Assembly: GCA_963580455.1 (NCBI GenBank)
Contig: OY756971.1
Coordinates: forward strand, 18,437,001 to 18,501,000
DNA length: 64,000 nucleotides
DNA from: Euonymus europaeus
Lineage: Eukaryota > Streptophyta > Magnoliopsida > Celastrales > Celastraceae
Reading direction: 5' to 3'
Below, piece by piece: positions 24,551-35,084 of this stretch. The position numbers were made by a program, and so were the translations under genes. Within the stretch, counting starts at the first letter, position 1; every line of letters starts with the position of its first letter. Below the pieces are notes generated by a model. That model was given only the letters and a program-made list of their open reading frames with translations. It did no database searches and was not told where the DNA came from.

Positions 24551-25569
24551 ACTGCTAGTGCATAACTCTTTTTCTCTTTATAACTTATATTTCTCTGTAG
24601 AACCTTTATTTATTTTTAGAATTACTTTTTCTTTGTAAAATATATTTTTCTCTATTCGACAGACCCAAAGCATATATTCACTACTAAAACTTTATGTCCC
24701 AAGTGATGAACCCCAAGACTCAGATTTGTTAAACCCTAACGGGCTCAAGAAACAGATTCACTGCTAAAATCTTAAATGTCGCAAGTGCTAAACCCTAACG
24801 GGCTTGGGTAACCTAAACATCGGGGGTTCAAACTTCCAAAATTTGTTAGAACTCTTTTTCCCTGTAGAACCATTTTTTTCCTCTATTTGACGAATCAAAA
24901 CCCGGATTTGCTATTAAAAACCTATGTCTCAAGTGATGAACTAGAAAGTTCATATTCGCTAAATCCAACAAATTCTTACCATTGGAAACATTTAAAGCAA
25001 GGCCTAGATAAAGGGCCAATAATATCATTATAAAATGTACAGCGCTATTTTTCTCTGTAGAAAATATTTTTTCTTTGTAGAACCTTCGAAAATGTTTTTT
25101 GACCAAGTAATCATTTTCCGATGACAGATTAAGGCTAGGCCAATGACGTTGGAATTGCCCGGTCAAGACGAATCCAACAGCACCGATCTTGCCTCGATTC
25201 GTCTCTAGGAATAGCCAGATCGAGGTAAAACACGTTCTGATTGGTGCCGACTATTTTGCCTCAATCATAAAGTTTCCAATTTCCGATCTCGGGAAGGCCA
25301 GTGGCTTTGGATTTGTCTTGGCTTAACGATTGTAACGCCACCGGCCTCACCTCGATCCGGCACCAGAAACGATCGAATCAAGGCAAAACGCTTTCTGAAT
25401 ATTTTGCCTTGATTCGACATTTTTCGATGTCGGATATTGGCAAGGCCAATGGTGTTGGATTCGTCTCGGCCTCACGATTCCAACATCACCGGTCTCTCCT
25501 CAATCTAAAGTCAGAAGCATCCGCAGCGAGAAAAATAAGGTTTCAATCATATTTAATTAGAATAATAAT
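24551..25569. repeat. Continuation of the hairpin-unit repetitive block
   Basis: The block split by the hAT continues here. The CTCTTTTTCTCT repeat reappears at 24551-24720 and about 24850-25110. Three more hairpin units lie at about 25139-25190, 25297-25349 and 25441-25493. AAACCCTAACGGGCT occurs twice (24722-24840), the reverse complement of a motif in the 28.9-kb tandem repeat. Confidence 0.6.
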
Positions 25570-25990
25570 GACAAATCTATAAAAATGTAATATTTTTAAA
25601 AATGTAATAGTTGTATTAAAATGTAAATTTTATTTATAAAAATTAATTTTTTATTAATTTATTCTATTATCCCTTCATGTAATTAACTACAATATTTAAA
25701 GCAACATATATGTTTTTTCCCAAAAATTAATCAAACACTCACACGGTAATACTAAATGATTGTAATTTTATTACTATAATATATATTTCTTGAAAATGCA
25801 GTTTATGTAAAATATTTGTTAAAAATCAAATTTTACATATTTTTGTTGACAATTTCCAAGCATTACATTGGTGCCTCTCTACTAACCATTCAATAGACAT
25901 TAAAATATATTTAAGCCGTAGAAATAAGCGTTTTGGCTAAACAATATATTATTAAATTATGTCAAAGTAATCTTTTAGTTAATGTCATCG
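25570..25990. repeat. Repeat family R, copy 1, right part
   Basis: It resumes the R match with the TIR-like end CAAACACTC at about 25740, followed by the downstream segment shared with 27.45, 50.5 and 59.45 kb (ACACGGTAATACTAAATG, then GCCGTAGAAATAAGCG). Confidence 0.7.
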
Positions 25991-26465
25991 TGATCACGTT
26001 CTTGCCATTTTGAAAATGACACTACCTTTCCGATAAAGTGGCTTATGCCTTTGAGAAAACGTCCTTCCCGATTTATCTTATGGCATTGCAAAGAGCCACT
26101 TTTCTTTTCAATCAATACTAATAAGAGTAAGACTCAGGACCTAGCTCACTTAAGCCCACCAGTCATCAAATGTTATTAAATACCACCAAAAAATTACTAT
26201 CCATTTAACAAATGTGGGGCCAAGGTTGAAAGCTCCAAACATTACTCTCTACGCTAATTTATGTTCCGTCAGACCAAACCAATATTATAGCCGACAATGA
26301 TTTGAATTCAAGCTACGAGAGGTTGAGGTCCAGCCCAATAATCAATGTTCAATGTTTAAAGTTTTGAACATAATGCGTTTAGATTAGTATTTGGGATTAA
26401 ATATTTTAGATATCATATATTTTGTTTTATATGTTGGTTCAAATCGTGTGGATATTTAGTTTAGT
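25991..26465. other. Spacer between two R copies
   Basis: No gene is seen. A segment near 26087 (AAGAGCCACTTTTCTTTTCA) recurs at about 55820 and 56140. Confidence 0.35.
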
Positions 26466-28400
26466 TTTTACTAATAGCATTGTTGGAACAAAACTTGTAT
26501 GAGAGTTCTTATTGAAAACAAAATTCTAGACGAGAGACTTATCTCTAATATTTCCTCAAAACGACATTGTTTCGTAAAAGAAAATATGACAAGTATTTAA
26601 ACTTGAAGCGTTTATCTTTTATACCTCACCCCATGTAGTAGTAATCAACAAGAAAATGTTTTATTAAAAAAATGAAAATTAAATGATTTGTATTGTAATT
26701 ATATTGAAACACGCACGAGGGTGTTTGGTAAACATTTTCAAAGAACATACATGCTTCATTGTAGCATATAAGGTATACACAAAATGTTACAAGCCAAACA
26801 TCAATTCAGCAATTCAGCATACACCATACAACATAATATTCAACATTTTTTTATCCATTTTTTGAAATTGTCATTTTACAGCATTTCAACAACAATTAAA
26901 GTAGTAAATGACTATACTATACCCACTCAATTAGCTATTGCCCAAACTACTGTATGTACGGAACCCTAAGAACACGTTGCAATTTTTTTAAATATTTCGA
27001 TAAGAATGCCCAAAATATGTTAGTAATTTTAAAAATATTTTTAATATTTATATAAAAAAATGGATTGAGATATATTAATATTATTAAAAATTTGAGAATA
27101 GTTGTATAAAAAATATAGAAATATGTTAATATTTTAAAAATGCTAGAATATTATTATAAAAATATAAAAATATAAAAATATGCTTAACATATTAAAAATT
27201 TTAGAATAGTTGTATAAAAATGTAACAATATGTTAAATATTAATAAATATTTGAGAATATTTGTATAAAAAATATAGAAATATGTTAATATTTTTAAAAA
27301 TGTAATAGTTGTATTAAAATGTAAATTTGATTTATAAAATATATAAAATATTTTTTTTATTAATTTGTGATACTATCACTTCATGTCATTAGCTATAACA
27401 TTTAAAATAATATATATATTTTTTTCGAAAAATTAACCAAACACCCACATGGTAATACTAAATGATTGTAATTTTATTACTATAATATATATTCATTGAA
27501 AATGTAGCTTATGTAAAATATTTGTTAAAAATCAACTTTTATATATATATTTTTGTTGACAATTCCCAAGCATTACATTGGTGCCTCTCTACTAATCATT
27601 AAATAGACAGTAAAATATATTTAAGCCGTAGAAATAAGCGTTTTGGCTAAATAATATATTATTAAATTATTTCAATGTAATCTTTTAGTCAATGTCGTCT
27701 TCATCACGTTCTTGCTATTATAAACACTGAGAAGCTTTATCAATACCGCCAAAAAATTGCACAAAGTTCCACACATATGGACAAAAAAATGATATTTAAA
27801 TTTAAATAAAAATGATATTTAAATTTTTTAAATTATCAAGTACAAATTATTATTGTTATATCTGACACACCATTAATTTAAGATTTACGGGGTAGAATTT
27901 AGGAATCTAAAATTTTAGGGCGAGTTTAGAATTTAGGAGTTTTTTACGTGTTTTTAATAATCCATTTGATTTTTGTTTGATACAATAAATATATCGATGA
28001 ATTTATAATCTTAATCAAAACACATTAATAAATTTTTAAAAAATAAAATAAATTTTTTAATAGTTAGATAGGCATTTACTGTGAGATTCACGAGCATAAA
28101 TATTATTGAGCCAAATTAGAGGCATTGACCAATCGATCCATTTGAGAAAGTCTTTATTACAGTCGATTTATATATATTTTAAGGCACCGTTTGAAGCACA
28201 TTTTTGAGTATTATATATGCTACTCACTCACTAAATAACAATTTTAAAAGAACAACTTCGTGTACAATTTCAAACCTAGACAACTATTTTGGGGACCATT
28301 TCAAAATTGTCCAAAAAAGGGAGCATTGCTAGACAATTTGACTTGTATGGTCTATAATAGACCATACAAGTCAGATTAATTTTTTAGGATTGTTTATGGA
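26466..28400. repeat. Repeat family R, copy 2, the most complete
   Basis: An uninterrupted copy. The inner unit 26719-27446 (728 bp) begins GGGTGTTTGGTAAAC and ends ACCAAACACCC, i.e. terminal inverted repeats, with a very AT-rich interior and no coding capacity. It sits inside a longer repeated segment that begins ACAAAACTTGTATGAGAG and continues downstream to the GCACCGTTTGA region at about 28187. No clean target duplication flanks the inner unit. It is best read as a non-autonomous DNA element carried within a larger repeat. Confidence 0.65.
28340..28372. repeat. Near-perfect palindrome, 15-bp arms and 3-base loop
   Basis: GACTTGTATGGTCTA and TAGACCATACAAGTC are exact reverse complements separated by TAA. 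The related copy at 60.3-60.5 kb has only the right arm and about 170 bp of other sequence in place of the left arm. Confidence 0.9.
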
Positions 28401-28905
28401 TAAATATTTTTATCAAGGAAAAGTTGAATTTTCTTATCTCAAAAATTTAGTGATTTATTAAATGCTACCAAGAAAACATGTTTCCTCTATTACTTTTTTT
28501 TTAATTTTTCGGACTAAAAGAATGGCATACAATATTAGTTTGTATGTAAATATTTTAATCTTAAGTAAAAATAGTGATTAATGTTTTTATGTTGATTTTT
28601 AGCTAAAATTTGCGCATTAATCAACATATATGCTATCAGCAAAAAAATCAATCAAACGGCCCAGCATTTGAACCATCGTACATACTACGAGCATATATGC
28701 TACCAACGAAATTGTTTGTTAAACGGTGCCTAAAAAGATTGATTGGAATATAAAACACCATTTTCAAACCAACATATATGCTACTTTTCAAATATTTATC
28801 AAACATAATCATACTAATCAAAACAAAATCACAACATATAACTAATATAATTAAATTTAGTAAAGAAAATCATTTCATTATCGTATATAGAAACCAAGTA
28901 TGCGC
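28401..28905. other. Intergenic AT-rich DNA, no gene seen
   Basis: Partly shared with 60.5-60.77 kb. It contains several ACATATATGCTA-like segments of the kind found near R termini. Confidence 0.35.
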
Positions 28906-29131
28906 ACGAGCCCGTTAGGATTTAACGAATTCGTTTCCTTAAGGTTTAACACTTATTGTTTAAGTTATAACATGAAAATCTGATACACGATCTTGTTAGG
29001 GTTTAGTGAATCCGTTCACCTTATGAATTAACACTTATTGTTTAGGTTATAACATGAAAATCAGATACACGAGCCCATTAGAGTTTAACAAATATGTTAC
29101 TCTTAGGATTTAACACATTATTCGGGTTACA
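28906..29131. repeat. 81-bp tandem repeat, nearly three copies
   Basis: Units start at about 28906, 28986 and 29067, each opening with CACGAGCCCGTTAG or a variant and containing TTTAACACTTATTGTTTA and TTATAACATGAAAATC. The third unit is shortened and diverged. Confidence 0.8.
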
Positions 29132-30112
29132 GTAGTAAGAAAAATACAATTACATAGCACATATTCTAATTACATTGTTTTTGAAAAATAATGTAATTAA
29201 AAGTACATTAAAAACCATCGATGATAGCTTTTATTAGAAAAAGTTTTACATTTTGTGTTCGAATATGATTTTTTTTTTAAATCTATCATGTATTTTGAGA
29301 GAAAACATTTCAAACTTTTGCTTATGTAAAAAATGGAAAAAAAATCTATAATCAAATGGACTAGAATACTAATAAGATATTTAATGGACTTTAAAACCCA
29401 AAAATTTCATTTTATGGAACTACCTCCAAATCTCCATTTTTAATAAACAATGTCTCTTTCATCTTTAATGATCATGAGTTATTCATCACTATTATTTAGA
29501 TTTTTATTATTGATAACTTGTGATACCAAAAACGCCATACATGACAACTAAATACCAACCAAAGACCCATGCCAGCAAACCATCGAAGAAACATAACTTG
29601 GCCAAACCTGATACATGGACAAATTATTGAATTATGGTGTGCCTCATTATAATGAATAACTGAACGTTAAAGTCTAAATATAAAGTTGAAGGCTTTGCGA
29701 GGGAGACGAGGAGCCCGAATTGAAGGGCTCTGAGCTGGACTTTTATGTATAAGGGTAGCTTCGTCTTTGTACATGGTAGAAACTAGGGTTTCGTATATAA
29801 GTCTTATTATATTTTGTAAGCCGTACACGACAATTTCATAGTGAAAGAAGAAGCTCCTTAGTGGACATAAGCTATATTGGCCGAACCGTGCAAATCACTG
29901 TGTCAAATCTTCTATTACTTTCTTTTTTTCTTATGCTTGTGAGATCTTGTCTTGTGTATGATCGAATTTCAACACAAACCGAACAAGATTTACATGTCAT
30001 CAATAAGTAATTGGAATTGATCGAGTTGTTTATTTTTTTAATGATATTTTAATTTAATTTCCCACTTTTTTTTTTAATGTCTACCTCATTGTTTATACTA
30101 TATCAACTAGCT
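29132..30112. other. Upstream region of P450 copy 1, duplicated at 51.7-52.4 kb
   Basis: From about 29450 to the gene this region is closely matched by 51749-52497, with the same order of blocks (for example TTAATGATCATGA, CCATCGAAGAAACATAACTTGG, AACCGAACAAGATTTACATG). It therefore belongs to the P450 duplication unit and includes the shared promoter. Confidence 0.6.
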
Positions 30113-30119
30113 TATAAAT
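30113..30119 (+). promoter_or_regulatory. Candidate TATA box of P450 copy 1
   Basis: TATAAAT lies 46 bases before the start codon. The same motif lies 46 bases before the start of P450 copy 2 (52812-52818), within a conserved stretch. The leader would be very short, so this is tentative. Confidence 0.4.
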
Positions 30120-30158
30120 CATGATATGCACATCTGATCTCCCAACTAGCTCTCTCCA

Positions 30159-31899
30159 ATGGAGTTTTCTTTTCCACTCCCAATAAACACCATAGTCACA
30201 ACAATCTTTGCAGTTTCAATACTCTACGTATATTTAAGGATATTCACAAATGTCCTAAAACCTAAGAAATCCAAGACATCCCCACCACAAGTTGGCGGCG
30301 CGTGGCCTTTGTTGGGCCATCTCCACCTCTTTCTTGGCTCACAACCACCATACAAAATATTAGGAAAGATGGCGGACAGATATGGTCCAATCTTCAAAAT
30401 AAAGGTAGGCGTGCGTCCAACTCTTGTTATAAGTAATTCTGAGATTGCTAGAGAGTGTTTCACCACACATGATCAAGCCTTGGCTGGCCGTCCAACGTCT
30501 GTGTCCACGGAAATCATGTGCTACAACCGTGCCATGTTCGGTGTAAGCCCTTACGGCCCGCATTGGCGTCAAGTCCGGAAACTAGTCACACTTGAGCTTC
30601 TCTCGAGCCAACGGTTGGATACATTCAAGCACATAAGAGAATTCGAGGTTAAGACTGCCATAAAAGACATGTATGAGTTATGGGCTGACAGAAGAACAGA
30701 GTCAAGTAAGGTTTTGGTGAACCTAACTAGAGTGCTAGGAGACATAACCTCAAATGTGATATTTAGGATTGTGGTTGGAAAAGAGTATGCTCGTAAGGGC
30801 CAAGGGGATATGAGATGGAAACAAGTCTTAATCAATTTTTTTAAGTTGTTTGGCCAGTTTGGGGTGAGTGATGCATTGCCGTTTTTGAGATGGCTGGATT
30901 TGGGAGGTGTGGAGAAGGTCATGAAAAAAACAGCCAAAGAAATGGACAGATATGTCGAAGAGTGGTTGGAGGAACATAAAAAGAAGAGATCTAGTTCTGG
31001 TGACCATGGAGGAATTGTAGACCAAGATTTCATGGATGTGATGCTTTCAGTTCTTGATGATCAAACGGAGGAGGTTACTGGCTATACTGCTCATATAACC
31101 AACAAGTCTACATGCTTGGTACCATATCCTTAACTCATCTTAAGTATGTATTAGTCAAATAAATCTGAAGACATGCATGTCATCATTAACTCATCTTAAG
31201 TATGTATTAGTCAAATATTTATGCATGAGAACAAGTCATACTATTTCTAATGCTTCAATTTTGTAGGCTATTATTATGGCAGCATCAGACACAACAAAGA
31301 CTACTCTAAGTTGGGCTCTCTCGCTACTACTCAACAACCCTCACGTCTTAGGAAAAGTTCAACAAGAGTTAGACGTCCTAGTTGGCAAAGAAAGACTAGT
31401 GAATGAATCAGACATGAAATCCTTGAACTACTTTCAATCAGTTATCAAGGAAACATTACGTTTATACCCTCCTGGTCCACTCACGATACCGCACGAGTCT
31501 ATGGAGGATTGCACCATAGCCGGTTACCATGTCCCAGCAGGGACTCAAATTTTCTTCAATCTATGGAAGATTCAACACGATCCACAAATCTGGGAGGATC
31601 CCTCGGAGTTCAAGCCTGAAAGGTTTCTAACAACACATAAAGACGTTGATTTTAAGGGACATCAATTTGAGTACTTACCATTTGGGAGTGGTAGAAGAGG
31701 TTGTCCTGGAACGTATTTTGCTCTTCAAGTCTTGGAGCTTACACTTGCTAATATCCTTCATGGGTTCGATTTTGCTACTCCAAACGGTGAACCAGTGGAT
31801 ATGACTGAGGAAAATGGATTCATCATATTTCCTAAAACGCCACTTGAAGTCCTCATTAGTCCACGCCTTCCAAGTCATCTCTATAGTGCGTGTGTTTGA
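30159..31899 (+). CDS. Cytochrome P450, CYP82-like, copy 1 (two exons)
   Basis: An ER-anchored haem monooxygenase of 530 aa. Exon 1 is 30159-31118, exon 2 31267-31899, with a 148-bp phase-0 intron. An N-terminal membrane helix (about residues 8-28) is followed by a basic stretch and a Pro/Gly hinge with AWPLLGHLHL (about 48-57). Further motifs are the I-helix AASDTT (325-330), KETLR (E382/R385 of the ExxR pair), FKPERF (about 435-440) and the haem loop FGSGRRGCPG with Cys466. Overall wording (PHESMEDCTIAGYHVPAGT, SPYGPHWRQVRKL) is CYP82-like; substrate cannot be told. The I-helix has Ala-Ala where the family usually has (A/G)-Gly. Copy 2 at 52.9 kb has the same exon lengths. Confidence 0.88.
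31131..31216. repeat. 30-bp direct repeat in the P450 copy 1 intron
   Basis: Two identical 30-mers at 31131-31160 and 31187-31216 (starting TAACTCATCTTAAG). Copy 2 has a single diverged version in its intron, so the duplication is specific to copy 1. Confidence 0.9.
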
Positions 31900-33207
31900 A
31901 TCGGATCGGGGGCTCTGTCAAATTATTCAGGTGTTATTGCGTCAATTTAAATAAGCTGTTAAATGCATTGTATAGGATGATGAGATCCTTTGTTTAGTTG
32001 ATTGTTTTAGTTCCAAGTGTGTTGTTGTTCGTGTCTACTTTGCGTGATTGTATAATCTATTTTCGAATATATATATTTATGTGGTGTATGGGTGCTTCAA
32101 TTTTGTAGGCTATAATATATATATTAGAAATTCTTTCTCAAAAGTGACGTTATTGACTGGAGCATTTCTCTGGGATGACAATACTACTAGCAGAGGAACT
32201 TGACCAACTGGAACGTAGTAACAAGAAAGTGAAGACAGCCGATAGTGGATCGGTGGAAGAAATAGCGGATGTTGATATGGTGAGTAGGGTCGAGGAGACA
32301 CCGGTGAATGGAAGTCTGGAAGGAGGGGGTGGAAACTGGGGTCAGAATACATCATTTCGTGCTAAACTTTTGGGATATGATGGCTCTGCTGGTTTCCTTG
32401 TTGGTGATGTGGATGAAGAGGAGGTTTCAGATGATGATGGTGAGATGGAAGATGATGAGGATGAGGTAGATTGTCCAGTTATCACAGTATCGAGGGAGGA
32501 GAAGTTAAGGATTCGTCGTCTATGGAAGCAGACTATCATTATTAAATTGTTGGGTCGACCAATTGGGTATAATTTTTTGCTACGAAAAATCAAGGAGCTC
32601 TGGAGACCAAAGGCATATATTGAATTGGTGGCCATGGACAATGATTTCTTTCTAGTCAAGTTTACTTCTAAGGATGATTATGAGTATGCTAAATTTGAGG
32701 GTCCCTGGATGATTTTAGGACATTATCTTACAGTCACCCAATGGCATCCCAATTTTGATGCGACACAAGACAGACTGGGGAAATTACTGGTGTGGGTTCG
32801 TATCCCATGCTTGCCTATTGAGTATTTTGATTATGATTTCCTTATGAAAGTTGGAGCAAAGATAGGCCGGCCAGTTAAAATTGATAAAATTGATAACGCG
32901 ACGAATTTAGCTACGCGTGGAAGATTTGCTCGCCTCTGTGTTGAGGTGGATCTAACAAAGCCTTTGTTAGCCAAGTTCAAGCAGCGAAGAAGGATCATAA
33001 GGATTGAATATGAAGGAATTCATCTGGTCTGTTTTGGGTGTGGTCGATATGGTCACAGGCGGGAGACTTGTGGGTATGCAACAAGTGAAGTTCCATTGGA
33101 GAAGGAAGGTGACGGGTCATTTGGACAAGGAAAGGTTGGGCGTTAATGGTGGAGTTGCTGATGGAGTTGATTGTAATCCAGAAATTATGGAGGAATTTGG
33201 GCCTTGG

Positions 33208-34311
33208 GTGTGTTTGGTAAACAATTTTACCAGTAGCATATAATTTAGCATGTATGATGATTGCTTTATGCTGCTTGAAATGCTGACATATATGTTGTTA
33301 TAAATGCTGTGGGTGTTTGGTTAGATTTTTCAAAGAAAAGCACATATGCTAGTATAAATGTTGTGGCTAATTACATGTAGGGGTATTAACATAAATAATT
33401 AAAAAATAGATTTATATTTTTTTAAAATAATCTTTACATTTTTAATAATATTAAAATATTATATATATTTTTATACAATTTTTTTATTAATATTTAATAT
33501 TTTCTTAAATTTTATTAAATATAATTAATATATTATTTAAAAATAAAAATATTATTAAATAAAAATAATTAAATATGTTAGTAAAAATGTTAATATATTA
33601 TTAAATATAAATAAATAATAGATTAGTAAATATAAATAAATAAATTAGTAAATATAATTTAATATATTATTTAAAAATAAATATATTATTAAATATAAAT
33701 AATTAAATATATTAGTAAAAATGTTAATATATTATTAAATATAAATGAATATTTTATTAAATAAAAGTAAATAATAGATTAGTAAATATAAATAAATAAA
33801 TTAGTAAATATAATTAATATATTATTTAAAAAATAAAAATATTATTAAATATAAATAATTAAATATGTTAGTAAAAATGTTAATATATTATTAAATATAA
33901 ATAAATAATAGATTAGTAAATATAAATAAATAAATTAGTAAATATAATTTAATATATTATTTAAAAATAAAAAATATTATTAAATATAAATAATTAAATA
34001 TGTTAGTAAAAATGTTAATATATTATTAAATATAAATGAATATATTATTAAATAAAATAATTGGTTTTCATCCGTACATACAGGGTAAACTCGTCATTAG
34101 TTAAGAGTGTAGGGGTAATTTGGACATTTCATGTATAAGTGTCCAAAAAATGCTAGTAAAATGACATTTTGAGAATGTCATAATTTAGAGGTAAAAATGT
34201 TAATTAATATGCTGAATGCTGAATTGTTGTTTGGTTAGGTTAACAATAATATGTAGCTTACATGTTATATGCTGTATTATATGCTATTTATAATGGTTTA
34301 CCAAACACCAC
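33208..34311. mobile_element. TIR element inserted in LINE1 ORF1, related to the R inner unit
   Basis: The left end GTGTGTTTGGTAAAC and right end (inward) GTGGTGTTTGGTAAAC are inverted repeats. CCTTGG is duplicated at 33202-33207 and 34312-34317. Removal of the element plus one CCTTGG rejoins the ORF1 frame. Subterminal sequences are rich in AGCATATA/TATGCT. The interior is non-coding and mostly a tandem array. The termini match those of the R inner units. Confidence 0.85.
33526..34062. repeat. AT-rich tandem array, four units of about 112-155 bp
   Basis: Units start at about 33526, 33660, 33815 and 33951 with AATATATTATTTAAAAAATA or a close variant. Each includes TTAGTAAAAATGTTAATATA; the first three also carry AATAATAGATTAGTAAATA, which the truncated fourth lacks. 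Unit 2 has an extra segment of about 20 bp. G and C are nearly absent. Confidence 0.85.
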
Positions 34312-34767
34312 CCTTGGATGCTAGCTAGGAGTAAATCACGCCGGATGAATGGGAAAGGGGATCACAATTATGACAAAAAAGAAAATATGGGTCCCGTGGT
34401 CAAAGGTTTGAGCCAAAAGTTAGGGGGACAATCGCAATTTGCTGTGCTGGAGTTGTTGGAGAATCAAAAGGAAGATAAAGGTCAAGAGAATGGGCTGGGT
34501 CTTGTCAATGTGGAAAGGTCTAATATGGGCCATGCAGATGTGTCAAAATTAAGGCCCAATGAGAGAGGGAAAAGACCCAATGTTATTGTTCAAGAAGTTC
34601 CAGAGGTCCAAGTCAATAAGGTGGATGTGGTGGCCCAAGCAACACACTTGAGGTCTGAGACAGTTGTAGTAAGGGGATCAAATCGTGCTAACTCAAGCAG
34701 ACCCCTTGGAGAGACTCAGCGTCACCAAGCTGCTGTAGAGTCAGAACATACGGTGGTGAGGGTTTAA

Positions 34768-35084
34768 AAACGGGACGGAGATTGTGCGGTCAAGAGTGAA
34801 CCATATTAATACTGGTGGAGAAATAGAGGAGAAGGGAGCTTTGGAGGCTAATTTGTTCCTTGAGCACCATCAGGATCCTCCGCAAGTTTATGGTAAAAGT
34901 GCTGTTGTTGAAGTAGATTGTGACAAATTGGGGGTTACGCATGCAGGGAAAGATATGCCTCTTGGAGAGGGAGGTGGTTCGCTGTGATCTGGAGGTTGTG
35001 TGGAAGGTGACTGGTATCTTCTTGTTTTAGTGAAGTTGCGATTGTGGTTGTTGGAATTTTGTTAAAAAATTATTTCTTTTTCTT
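34768..35084 (+). other. LINE1 ORF1-ORF2 spacer
   Basis: It contains an open stretch 34784-34987 that may be a displaced continuation of ORF1. No independent gene is seen. Confidence 0.4.

Larger units (their letters stand above)
32175..34767 (+). pseudogene. LINE1 ORF1 (DUF4283 and zinc knuckle), split by insertion and frameshift
   Basis: A nucleic-acid-binding ORF1 protein. From 32175 it has an acidic N-terminus, a DUF4283-type domain (FEGPWMILGHYLTVTQWHP, VWVRIPCLPIEYFD) and a CCHC knuckle, CFGCGRYGHRRETC, at about 33030-33071. The frame then runs into a stop at 33146, while the expected continuation (NPEIMEEFGPW) reads in the next frame, so a small indel lies between about 33075 and 33150. 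That frame is cut at 33207 by a 1104-bp element and resumes in phase after it (MLARSKSRRMN...), ending at 34767. The restored target shows that the insertion split an otherwise continuous coding region. ORF1 cannot be made as one protein now. Confidence 0.8.

Noticed and set aside
26683..26969. Small plus-strand frames also seen at 56881 and 16881
   Set aside because: They recur because the R repeat recurs. They contain no known domain and differ by frame-breaking indels between copies.
34784..34987. Separate 67-codon gene between LINE ORF1 and ORF2
   Set aside because: Its position and composition fit a displaced end of ORF1 or spacer of the LINE.
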